From assembly GCA_018398585.1 (NCBI GenBank), contig JAGTTD010000007.1, positions 9,575,320 to 9,639,319 of the forward strand: a DNA stretch of 64,000 nt, read 5' to 3'. A program made the translations under genes and the position numbers. Of the stretch, positions 34,402-44,271 are shown piece after piece. Numbering within the stretch: position 1 is the stretch's first letter; each line of letters starts with the position of its first letter. This DNA comes from Simmondsia chinensis. Its lineage: Eukaryota; Streptophyta; Magnoliopsida; Caryophyllales; Simmondsiaceae. The notes below the pieces were generated by a model that was not told the origin of the DNA, searched no databases, and was given only the letters and a program-made list of their open reading frames with translations.

Positions 34402-34655
34402 CCTAAGAGGGTACTAATACACAAGTACCGGATCCCATTAGAACTCCGAAGTTAAGCGTGCTTGGGCGAGAGTACTACCAAGATAGGTGACCTCCTGGGA
34501 AGTCCTCGTGTTGCACCCCTCATGTTGGGGGTTCTCGAAAACAGCCTCCCTTCATGGTACTTTGAAGGGGAAAAACTGCGTACATTCCCCCTCCCCCCCC
34601 AAAAGACCCTGCTTAGGCTGGAGCTCTTGGGGCATTGGAAATGTATGTTGCTTTG
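34402..34655 (+). mobile_element. 5S-headed SINE, copy 3 with target duplication
   Basis: Also 254 bp. The 15-bp target duplication TCAATATAAAGAGAA is perfect (34387-34401 and 34656-34670). Head: GTACCGGATCCCATTAGAAC, A box CGAAGTTAAGCGTGCTTGGG, GGTGACCTCCTGGGAAGTCC and TCGTGTTGCACCCCT, very close to plant 5S rRNA. Tail: CGAAAACAGCCTCCCTTCAT, CTGCGTACATTCCC and GACCCTGCTTAGGC, ending in a T/G-rich stretch. The first about 25 nt differ from 5S more than in copy 2. The perfect duplication and well-kept promoter boxes suggest a younger insertion. Confidence 0.85.
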
Positions 34656-34837
34656 TCAATATAAAGAGAATTGTAACACGAACAGTTGCTCCATATAGTA
34701 CAACCATTAGCATCCAAAGAACATTGGTAAATGAAGGGATCTAAAATAGGGGGAACAAGAACAGGAATCAATTTCTAAAAATAATAAGAAATAAACAAAC
34801 ATCCAAATAATCAACATTTAATGACACGAAACACCTA

Positions 34838-36036
34838 CCCTACAACAAGCTCCTAACGTGAATACCAACACCAACCCGGATCCTATTGAACGTGATATGT
34901 ACCCGATCCAGGAGATGCCCTTCGATACGCCCGAGAACTGGGTGTATGGATGTGTGTATTGATAATCTGAGTGCAAGACACGTTATGCTACATGTTAACC
35001 TTCAAGCTATTGGTAGCTAGCCGTTGGGTATGCAGTCTCCTTACTCGTCTGTCTACCTCTCTCCGCCCCGAGCCTGTGAACAGCCTGTTGTTATACAGTG
35101 CCAAGTTAACAGGCCGTATGTAAGATAGCAATTGCTTCTGCCTTAGGTTGAGGACAGTGGAACCAGTTCACATGGGATGCAAATTCAGAGCACACCTCAA
35201 GCAGATCAATTAACAAACACTAATAGTGACTGCGAGTCTGAGTCGTAGGGTCCAACCTTTCCACCGGAATTTGAACCATTGATTGACCATAGTCATGTCG
35301 AGGACATGGACCTATGTGTTAATTTGGCTTAAGATATCGTGGAAACCTTAAAGGCAGGGGGAAGGAAAAGAAGAGAGAGACAGGGGCGCCAGGAACTTAA
35401 TGATGGTGCCACTAAAAGGGATCGCAAGGCTCTCAAGAGTTGGAAAAAAGATCAAGAAAAACGGAATTTTCAAGTGTTCTTCAAAGATATGTCTCCTGGT
35501 TGCAGTGGGAAGAGGAGGCCTGAGAAAGTGACCAAGGCCAAAGGGAAGAAAAAGACTCGAAACAAGAACAAGAAGTGCTTCACAGCTAGGGGAAACGCAC
35601 TTGGGAAACTGGGAAGTTGCTTAGGTTGGGATTTCATGGGGATGAATCCCTTATGATTGAGCGCTTTGCTCAATTGAACTAAGGATTGGATTCGTTGTGC
35701 TGTACTGCCCCAGATCTTTTTGGATTTGGCCTCATCTTCCTTCTCTTTCCAATCCGGTTCTTGCCCTGACCTGTTGTGCCTTATTTTCCAGTTTTTGGTT
35801 TGCCTCTTGTCTGTGTTTTTCCTTATTGCTCTTGGGTCTCCTTTTTCGTGTTGTGTAGTTTGTAGGTTCGTTTCCTGTTTTATTGTTTTCTGCCCTGTTT
35901 TCTGTTGCCCCTCCCCCATTGTTTTTTTCTCTGTTTTGTTTGCCTGTTCCATCTCCGTTTTTCGGAGTTGTCAGGGATCGCTTTGTCGAGGCCCTTGTGC
36001 TGTTCTTCGGCTTTGCCGATATTTATAAAAAAAAAA
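34838..36036 (+). mobile_element. ORF1-only L1-type LINE derivative, copy 2
   Basis: A 1.2 kb insertion bounded by a perfect 18-bp target duplication AATGACACGAAACACCTA (34820-34837 and 36037-36054) and ending in an A run. It holds an ORF1 C-terminal region (35339-35680) followed by a 350-bp pyrimidine-rich 3' tail and no ORF2. Because the duplication defines both ends, the absence of ORF2 belongs to the inserted unit and is not a later boundary error. Same layout as 860-1726. Confidence 0.75.
35339..35680 (+). pseudogene. LINE ORF1 C-terminal remnant, copy 2
   Basis: Open from 35339 to 35656: a basic region (GGRKRRERQGRQELNDGATK and RKALKSWKKDQEKRN), a basic KGKKKTRNKNKK segment and the ORF1 tail LGKLGSCLGWDF. 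A frameshift puts the final residues ESLMIERFAQLN in another frame, ending near 35680. Basic, RNA-binding-like composition and the 'LGK..LG' tail fit plant L1 ORF1. The strong minus-strand open frame 35470-35952 over the same bases is a shadow. Confidence 0.55.
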
Positions 36037-36054
36037 AATGACACGAAACACCTA

Positions 36055-36777
36055 ATTTAACGGTCCAATATGTGGATTACGCTTTATCTTGGATGCAGCT
36101 GGTGAGAAGATAAACATAAATAGATATGCCGCTATGTGGCCTACCTTTTTTTGATAGGTAAATCTGGGCTATAATGCCTCTGCATCTTGAGCTCAAGCAA
36201 ATAAAGAAAATACTACAAACATAATAGTGGAATGGAAAACAAGAAACAAGTACTGAAGTAAATGTCAATTTTGAAGCAAGCGCTGAAGTGCACCATGATC
36301 AAAGCCTAGACAATGAATTAATTATCTCTTAATGTGTCTAACTTTGTAAAGTGGTCTGTGATAAAATTTGACTTTGGATGAGTACTTACGAAATTGACAC
36401 TATGTGGCCTGCCTTGCATCATTTTCAATCAGTTTTAGGCATTTTGCTATTACAATACTTTGCCATTTGGTTGCATGATTGATACCTTTTTCTTCCGTTT
36501 CATTGCTTTTGGTTTTCTTCGTTAATTGACTCAGCTTAGATTTTGATATGGTGTGCTAGTTATAAAGCTCCTTTGTTTCAGTCCATGCTCTGATTGGTTT
36601 TACCAATGCCTAGTGGCTGAGCTAACTTGTAAATAAGGAAGCAATCATAACAACAATATTGGTTGTGCACAAAATAGATTTATATGAATATATATGGAAT
36701 TTATAATGAAATCATATAGTAAAAAAGTTACTGAATATTAATTAGTAATGAAATATTACAGTTTATTTTAGGAAAAA
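36055..36777. other. Unassigned spacer before copia B
   Basis: AT-rich, no recognisable gene or element boundary. Confidence 0.5.
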
Positions 36778-37470
36778 TGATGCATATGGGTAATTAGAAA
36801 ACTAAACTTGAGACAGATAAAATAAACTTGAGATAAGCAAATTAAAACACAAATCGACTAGTAGGGCCCTTGAACACAAGGACCTCAAACTTAAGCAAAA
36901 TAACTTCAAGCAAAGATAATTAAACAACAAAAGGGATGAGAATCAAAGAAGAAAGACAAAACTGAAGGAAATTGTTATGCCGTGAGCACTGCCCTAAATT
37001 GTTTATGCGTTTGCGCTTGTTCCATCAGGATCTACCAACACTCAACTCGTAGGGTTAACATAGTGTCCACTACTAGAATGTAATCTTGAATAATAGATTA
37101 AGTACGCTACAACTTACTCAATAATGGAAGATTATGAGAGGCAAGAAGAGATGAATGATTTTCAGAGTTCTCTACATTTCAATTAGTCCTCCAAGGCACT
37201 GAACTTCTAGGTGCAATTTTACCCCTTAGGATACCTGCTAGTCAAGTAAAGAGGGCGAGAAATCTGGCCCTGAATATTGAGAAGTGGGCGGATTAAGAGG
37301 AATGAAGAATTAGACCGCAGTTAAGGAAAGCATGGATTATAGAAGAGGGGCGGTTACATAGTCAAAATTCAGTATGTCGAGCTCAAGCCCAAAGTAATTG
37401 CCAAAACAATTTTCCTATGTTCCGACTTCGACTTAATGACTATGAATAAAATGGAAGTAAAAATAAAAGC
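36778..37470 (-). repeat. 3' LTR of copia B
   Basis: Starts TGATGCATATGGG and aligns with 43455 onward: shared CAAAGATAATTAAA, GGGTTAACATAGTG / GAGTTAACATGGTG and GATTATAGAAGAG / TATTATAGAAGAG words in the same order. The upper end is approximate. Confidence 0.65.
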
Positions 37471-38219
37471 TAGGGTCAGAAAATGTCCACATCACACCAT
37501 GACGCATTGGCTGGCTTGAGACGGTAGGGCAGGGTGAGACAGGGTGCGTGTGTGGTTCACCTTACCCACTTTAGGTCCACATGAGTTTAGCAAGTTCAAG
37601 GAGAATGGGGTATATAAAGAGGCTTTCCCACTTTTAGATTTTCAATGATATAAGAAGACCTAAGCAAAATTGGAACACACAACCCCTAAATTATAATGTT
37701 TTACATGATTCAATTTTGAGAAAAAGGATTAAAGGTCTTACGGAGCAATGAAAGCCTCACTTGACAACACCAATGTCTTTTGGAATTGAATCGATACCTA
37801 GTAAGTATGCATGTACCATAATCACCGGGGTGAAGATAGTCGTTAACCTGAATGGTCATTATGAAGAGCACACGTACCCACTCAATATGGTTCTTGATGT
37901 TGAAACATGCTTTGTCATCCGGATGTATAAGGCCCTCCTCAACAAAACCAAATACCTAGGTACCCAGGAATACTCTGGATGGTAAGCTCGTATTCTAGAT
38001 AGAGGATGATTATCACCCTCACATTCCTGTACTAGAGTCCACTAGGTGAGCTTTCCCGCACCACCATAATAGGTTGTGAACATTATTAAGAGCAGTAAGC
38101 TTTATGACAGATTTGATAGATTCATAAGCCGCAAAACATCATTATCTTGAAATTGGTGTGGGTGGCTTAGTTAAAACTTTCCTTGACCCTGACTTTGTTT
38201 GACCCATTGAACAGGGTAT
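37471..38219. other. Unassigned stretch between copia B LTR and RNase H
   Basis: Contains GGTATATAAAGAGG at about 37608 and an open frame at 37761-37985 (74 codons) without a recognisable domain. Probably decayed copia 3' non-coding sequence, but I cannot assign it. Confidence 0.4.
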
Positions 38220-39850
38220 CCATGGGTATCCATCAAGATTAAGACACAAAAATAAGCTTAAGCCCCATTTTCTCTATTGTATTACATACCACCTTCTTCG
38301 AAAGGCCTTTAATAAGATGACGTGCCAAATTTCTTTCACTTACAATGTCGATTAAGACTGCATTATTTAGGATAAGGTGTCTTACTACACCATGCCTCAG
38401 GAGAATATGTTTTCGCTTGCAATTACAGACCTAACTTTTCCCCACTGCATTGGCCACTTGTGACTCACAATGCATCAAGCTTGAAGGTGTGGTCTTATCC
38501 CATAAAGGCATGTCTCCCAACACGTTCCTAAGCCATCTAGCTTTCACTCCTTCCATTTCTAGAGCAATAAATTCATATTTCGTAGTTGACTTGGCAATGC
38601 TAGCTTGTTTACTATATTTCTTAGACATAATACCTTTTGTAGGCATAAATATATAGCCACTAGTAGAGTTAATTAATCAATATTAGATCCATTTGGCATC
38701 ATAGTATTTCTCTAACATAACAAGGAACCATTTATAATGCAAACTCTAATCCATAGTACCTCGAAGATACCTAAAAATCCAATTAGAGCACCCCAGTGCT
38801 CATTACTCGGATTATGGATATAATAACTATGTATACTAACGATATAGGCAATTTCAGGATGAATGTTATTTATCAAAAACATTATGCTAACGATTATCAT
38901 AGCATGTTCAGTCTGTGATATACTATCACTTATATTCCTTTTTAAGAAAACATTAGAATCAGAAGCAGTCTTAACAGGACTGTCATCAGAGTGACCAAAC
39001 TTTCTCAAAATTTTCTCCTCGTAGGGGGATTCACTAAGACTCAATCCGTTAGGTGATCTAATTATTTCCACACCAAGTACCAATTTGGTCTCGCCTAGAT
39101 TTTTCATATCGAAACCTTAACTTAAGAAAGACTTTGAAGCATTAACAACATTCACACTTATGCCAAAATTAAGCATTTTATCAACATACAAGCAAATGAT
39201 TGTACAACCATTTTCCTTATGCTCAGAGTACATAAAAGCGTCACCACTATATACAACAAAACATGCATGACCACACAATCAAATTATTGATGCCATTGTT
39301 TAGGGGGTTTGTTTAACACTTTACAAAGACTTTACAAGCTTAGACACATTATTTCTCATTCCAAGAATCTCGAAACCCTTGTGTTTTTCCATGTATATTT
39401 TAAGGTCACCATTCGTTAAAGCAATTTGTACATCTATTTGGTGTACTACAAGGTTATGTATGATATATCAAAACTCTCTCCAATGCAATCTTAGTTATAG
39501 AATGATAAGTGTCAAATAAATCAATTTTCCGTTTTTGGGTGTATCCCTTAGCCACTTATCTGGCCTTAAATTTATCAATCGATCTAGGTCCCCAATTTCT
39601 TTCTAAACACCCATTTACACTCCACATGTTTGCATCCCTAGGAAGATCCACTAACACCCATCTAGATAGCCTTTCTCCAAGGTTGAGCACCTTGACATAC
39701 ATGGCCTCATCATTTGATTTAAGATCTTCCTCTCTCATGAATGCACTAATGACATGGTCATCAAAATCAAGATCTCTAGATAAAAATATAGTAGTAAAAT
39801 CAAGTCTAAAACTAGTCTCAAGTTGAGCCCTTTTACTTCTTCAAAATTCC
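38220..39850 (-). pseudogene. copia B RT and RNase H remnant
   Basis: Minus strand. The RT lead-in is at 39738-39556 (MREEDLKSNDEAMYVKVL, WVLVDLP, IDKFKAR). The RT end is in 38712-39107: MKNLGETKLVLGVEIIRS, YEEKILRKFGHSD and MFLINNIHPEIAYIVS. RNase H is in 38431-38646: SKKYSKQASIAKSTTKYEFI, ALEMEGVKARWLRNVLGD, MHCESQVANAVGKS. Between 39110 and 39550 the RT catalytic zone is heavily decayed. These are copia blocks in correct order. Confidence 0.75.
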
Positions 39851-39989
39851 TGAACTTCAAGTTCAGAAGGCCAACAATTAGATGACAAATTTAGCAACAT
39901 GAGATTCCATGATTTTACCCAGTCCAGGACTCGAGTTATTCATTAATATAAATTTATATGCTACATTGGTCTTCTACAATTTTAGGACC

Positions 39990-40470
39990 TAGCTTACGTC
40001 TCTTAAACTCAAGTGGCTTGTCTTTGGCTAGACCTCCTCGCACTTTTAGATAATTAAGGTTAGGCACATATTTCTTCCACAATTCATAGGGTGTTTAATC
40101 TTGCCTTTTAGGAGGAACCATATTAATCACGTGCTATATAGACAAGGCTCTCCCACCAAAAACTCAAGGGTAATTCGGAGCTAATTAGAATAGCATTCAT
40201 CATGTCTACAAGTGTTCTATTCTATCTTTTAGCTATATCATCTTGTTGTGGTGTATAAGGAGTTGTTGATTCATAAATTATTCCATGTTCTTCACAATAT
40301 CACTTAAGGAAGGTGGTATCACACTCACCACCTTTATCAGTCCTAATCCTCTCGATTTTGTGGCCTAATTGGTTTTCCACTTCTGCTTTATATTTAAGGA
40401 ACATTTCCTCAACCGCATCTTTTGAACCCTAGAGATACAACTTAGTGAATCTCGAGTGATCATCAATAAA
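39990..40470 (-). pseudogene. copia B integrase remnant, downstream part
   Basis: Minus strand: after FIDDHSRF at the RTE insertion point come DAVEEMFLKYKAEVENQLGH and IERIRTDKGGE (second Asp and the Gly-Gly-Glu block), CEEHGIIYESTTPYT, and a decayed 'AERKNRT' block (AKRQNRTLVDMMNAIL) where Glu is Lys. This is the copia catalytic core, cut at its first Asp motif by the RTE insertion at 40471. Confidence 0.7.
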
Positions 40471-41870
40471 TAACAACAAACAACAACAACAAACCCAGTG
40501 CCACAAGGGATCCCACATATGCGAGGTCTGGGTGATGGACGTAAGCAACCTTCCCCCTTCGGGGTGCTACCCGGAAGGGAGGCTATTTCCGAGGACCCCT
40601 AACCTGAAGAGTGTGTCATCATGGAAGCATAGAATCCTGAAAGCACGTGAACATAGTTAGAGCAGTAAATAGTACAAGCCAACACTGCGAAGGACACTCA
40701 ATAGAAGGTAGCTGTAGTAAAATAATCAGCACGTGCACAAGTTGCACAAGTTTCAAGTTTCACAAGTGGTCACGAACGCATATAAACAAATAGGTGTGCC
40801 AAAGAAGAAGTCAATACACCTAGAGGCACTAGTGCAAGCAATCATAAGATGCACTACTTTAAACCGCTACATCGGCTATCTCTATGCTCACTCTCCAACG
40901 AGCTCCATCTAATGCCATCTCCTCCTGTAGCTTTTAGTTTGGTTAGGTCCGGTCGGATCGTCTCCAGCCATCTCTTCTTTGTCCTGCCTCTCCCTCTCCT
41001 CCCTAGCATAGCATGTAGCTATTCGCATCTTTTGATTGGGGCAGTGGGCGGTCTCCTCTTAACACGACCAAACCACCTCAAAAGTTGTTCCCTCAATTTA
41101 TCCTCAATCAAGGCCAACCCAATTTGGCTCTTATAACGTCATTCCTGATCCTATCGTTCCTTGTGTGTCGGCACATCCATCGCAGCATCCTCATCCCTAC
41201 CACCTTCATCTTTTGTGTATGACGTCGTTTCATTGGCCAGCACTCTGCCCCATAAGACATAGCCAGTCTCACTACCGTCTTATAGTATTTCCTCTTTGGT
41301 TTTAGTGGAAACTTTCTATCGCAGAGCATCGCGGAGGCCATCCTGCATTTATGCCAGCCTACTTTGATTCGGTTGTTGACATCCTCTTCAACTTCACCGT
41401 TATGCTGAACCATGGAACCTAAGTATCTGAAACTGTCTTTCCTTTGTATGATCTTGGATCCTATCTTTACGTCCTCTATGCTAGGCGTGGTGGAGGGATC
41501 GAACTTAAGTTCCATGTATTCGGTCTTGGATCTGCTGACTTGCAAGCCCTTCGATTCCAATACCCTTCTCCACAATTCCAGCTTCTTATTTACCTCTTCC
41601 CTAGACTTCCCCATCAAAACTATGTCATCTGCGAAGAACATGCACCAAGGGACTTCTCCTTGAATATGTATAGTGAGCTCATCCATAACCAGAATAAATA
41701 GAAAGGGACTCAAGGCCGATCCTTGGTGTACCCCTACTATTACTGGGAAGGCTTTTGTCTCTCTTTCTGCTGTGTGGACGCTAGTCTGTGCATCTTCAAA
41801 CATGTCTCTAATAGCCCGGATATATGGCTTTGGAATGCCTTTCCTATCCATCACCTTCCATAGGACCCTT
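40471..41870 (-). mobile_element. 5'-truncated RTE-clade LINE
   Basis: 1400-bp minus-strand insertion with a perfect 17-bp target duplication GAGTGATCATCAATAAA (40454-40470 and 41871-41887). It contains the second half of the RTE reverse transcriptase, a C-terminal region and a 3' UTR ending in the (TTG)n-type tail GGGTTTGTTGTTGTTG (minus strand). The 3' 130 bp align with the tail of the 5S-headed SINEs. The 5' half, including the endonuclease, is missing, as usual for truncated LINE insertions. Confidence 0.9.
40860..41866 (-). pseudogene. RTE reverse transcriptase, C-terminal half
   Basis: Long open stretch 41108-41866 on the minus strand (the open frame extends to 41890, but its first residues, FIDDHSR, belong to copia B). 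RT blocks: VLWKVMDRKGIPKPYIRAI, GVHQGSALSPFLFILVMDEL, then the catalytic box MFFADDIVLMG with both Asp kept, SKGLQVSRSKTEYMELKF, FRYLGSMVQHNGEVEEDVN, MSYGAECWPMKRRHTQKMK and RMLRWMCRHTRNDRIRND. After a stop near 41105 the C-terminus continues in other frames (LREQLLRWFGRVKRR) to about 40860. Best-preserved enzyme remnant in the window; the truncated 5' end makes it non-autonomous. Confidence 0.9.
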
Positions 41871-42560
41871 GAGTGATCATCAATAAACATAATATAATAT
41901 TGTTACGACATCTACTCATGGTGTTCTTAAAGTCTACCAGGTCACTATGTACAATTAAAGTCATAAAAACCTTTCTAATTGTTAACGATTGAAACATTAG
42001 GTCTTCTAACCAATTTAAAGTTTGTGTGTCTACAAATCTTAAGATTTAATAATATAAAAAGAAGTAGATTCTTATTCATATCGATCTCAACATTAAGTAT
42101 AAACAGGCCCCCATTACAAAAATCTTTCCCAATGAAGTTTGTGTTCTTGGTAGTGGTGAGTTTATCATATTAAAAGTCAATTTAAAACCAAATTTGTTCA
42201 AGAAAGCACCAGAAATAAAATTTCGATACAAAAATTAGAAACATGCAACACGTTTTACAAAGACAAGAATTTTCCATAATCAAGTTTTAAAATGACTTTT
42301 CCCTGGCCAAGTCCTGGGGTTGTCTTAGAATTTCCAATGAAGACGCTCTCCCACTCATCAACCTTCTCAAAGTCCTAGACATATCCTTATTGGTGCATAT
42401 GTGCCTCGTAGATTCAATCCTTATCAGTGCATATGTGCCTCATAGATTCAATATCTACAATCTACTTGACCATGTGGTCCCAACCATATTCACCTAGAAG
42501 ATCATAGTGATAAACACATCTCTGTATCCAATGAGGTTGGGCTCGAGATTGTTTTCTTTT
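41871..42560 (-). pseudogene. copia B pre-integrase and integrase start
   Basis: Minus strand, heavily broken. It ends at 41871 in the other copy of the FIDDHS motif duplicated by the RTE insertion. Upstream are traces of the gag-pre-integrase region (near 42300-42000) with no intact motif beyond short matches. It includes a 34-bp tandem duplication at 42385-42452. The assignment depends on position between gag and the integrase core. Confidence 0.5.
42385..42452. repeat. 34-bp tandem duplication
   Basis: Two adjacent units, CCTTATTGGTGCATATGTGC.. (42385-42418) and CCTTATCAGTGCATATGTGC.. (42419-42452), differing at three positions. It lies inside copia B, probably a slippage product. Confidence 0.85.
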
Positions 42561-43410
42561 TGCTTTCCAGTCCAAATCCCTTTTTGTAATCTATAGAGCT
42601 ATGGCCTATATTGCTATAGGTCCAACATGCTCTTTTGACTCGTTTTTGGCCACCCTCAAGGGTCTCTTCCCACAAAACTGCTTTTGTTTACTACTTGAGC
42701 TCGACTCACTTGTCCGGTGGTTGGAATGCCCTTTGTTGCATGACTTCTTGAAGTTGTCACTTTTTCTCATACTTCTCAATTCAACTAAGTTAGCAGACAA
42801 AGAGGAATGTGCAGAAGACTTGTCTTTCTTTTCTTTTCTTTTGTTTTTTATGATTCTAGTCCTCTAAGTTTATGCTGGAGACTAGCTCTTTCAAGTCATG
42901 TCTATCTTCTGATGTTTCAATTGATTAATTAACCTAAGAAGGAGACAATATCTTAATGAGACCTTTTGCTTGAAATGTCTCACACATTTTCATCCCTTCA
43001 CTAAGCATATTAATGAATAGGCTTTTATACTTATGGATTTGTTCTAAAATACGTTTATCATCAATCATGATGAAAGACAACCACCCACTCCAAACATACT
43101 TTAAGCTGCACCATCGTCCATTTTGGATTTGTTATATAGTGCCTCCCATAATTTCATCGTGGTTTTTGTAATACTGTATATGCGATATAGTGAGGAAGAC
43201 ATATAGTGAAATAGTATTCTTCTAAATGTTCGATTATCTTTCTTGAAGTCTCAATTTGACCTAGCAGGTACTTTATTGCTCAAAAGGTATAATGTTCTTT
43301 AATTTGTCCTAGGAAAAACTCAATTCTGTCATACCACATTTTGTAGTTTTTCCTGGCTAAAGGGTCGACTTTCAAAATGTGAAGAATGATAAAGCCAATG
43401 TTAGCCATGT
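42561..43410 (-). pseudogene. copia B gag remnant
   Basis: Minus strand, starting at about 43408 with MANIGFIILHILKV, then VDPLARKNYKMWYDRIEF and EHLEEYYFT, i.e. a UBN2/copia-type gag start, followed by a decayed middle and a trace of a zinc knuckle (KSCNKGHSNH) near 42740. Stops throughout. Position directly inside the 5' LTR supports gag. Confidence 0.6.
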
Positions 43411-43454
43411 TCAGATTACAAATTTAGGGTAAATTACTAAGATTATTGGAAAAG

Positions 43455-44160
43455 TGATGCAAATAGGTAATAAAAAAAATAAACTTAGAAAGACAAAAAA
43501 AACTCAAGATGGGAACATGAATACTCTAAACTGACTGACAAGGACCCTAGAACACAAGATCTCAAAATAAACAGATTAGACCTCGAACTTAAGGCAAAAT
43601 TACCTCATGCAAAGATAATTAAAGAACAAAATGAAGGAGAACAAGAGAGGAAAGATCAAATTGAAGAAAAATGTCATGACACGGACTTCACTACTACCCC
43701 AAGTTGTTTATCATCCCACACCGGTATAAATGGGATCGACTAGCACTCTAACTCCTAGAGTTAACATGGTGCCCATTACTAAAGTGTACTCTCAAGTAAT
43801 GAAAAGGAGTACCCCCGAACTTGCTCAGTAACATACAACTCAACGGAGAATGAGAGACAAAAAGTGATGCATGATTTTTATTCTTTCTTATTTTTCAATA
43901 AGTCCTCAAAAGGCACTGAGTTTATAGGCAAAATTCTATTGATTAAGGTAATTGTTAATCAAGGAGAGGCGGTGAGAAATTCGGCCCTCAATATGGAAGG
44001 CCAGGCAGATAAGGAGGAGCGAAGTATCTAACCTCAGTTAGGGTAAGCACATATTATAGAAGAGAGGCAATTACACAGTCAAAGGTGAATATCAGCTCGG
44101 GCTTGAGCCTGGAGTAATGGACCAGAGAGGTTTCTTACTTTCAGAATTCAACATAAACAC
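43455..44160 (-). repeat. 5' LTR of copia B
   Basis: Starts TGATGCAAATAGG on the plus map and aligns with 36778 onward. The upper end is blurred; 44161-44271 has no counterpart in the left LTR and may be older flanking DNA before copia C. A clear tRNA primer site was not seen at 43430-43454. Confidence 0.6.
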
Positions 44161-44271
44161 AATGGGTTCTAACATAAAAGTCTTGGCTGGAAAAGAGTAC
44201 ATGGTTGAATGTATAACACCATAAGGATACTCGATTATTGGGGTACTGGGCGGTGGTAGCAAGGATGTTGG

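Larger units (their letters stand above)
36778..44160 (-). mobile_element. Ty1/copia element B with nested RTE LINE
   Basis: Minus-strand copia element: LTR-like repeats at 36778 to about 37470 and 43455 to about 44160, with gag, pre-integrase, integrase, RT and RNase H in copia order on the minus strand between them. A 1400-bp RTE LINE (40471-41870) interrupts integrase. Exact outer LTR ends are uncertain because the right one abuts copia C. All frames are broken. Confidence 0.75.

Noticed and set aside
34402..34655. Cassandra-type TRIM (LTR element with 5S in the LTR)
   Set aside because: Cassandra has two 5S-bearing LTRs, a primer site between them and 5-bp duplications. Here there is a single 5S unit, a LINE-like tail and a 15-bp duplication.
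35470..35952. 160-codon minus-strand open frame
   Set aside because: Lys/Gln/Glu-rich low-complexity shadow of the LINE ORF1 and of its pyrimidine-rich tail.
37761..37985. 74-codon open frame as a host gene
   Set aside because: No domain, no clear promoter or splice context; it lies inside a copia element next to its LTR.
41867..41890. N-terminus of the RTE open frame (FIDDHSR) as part of RTE RT
   Set aside because: These residues are the copia integrase motif in the target duplication; the RTE part starts at VLWKV.
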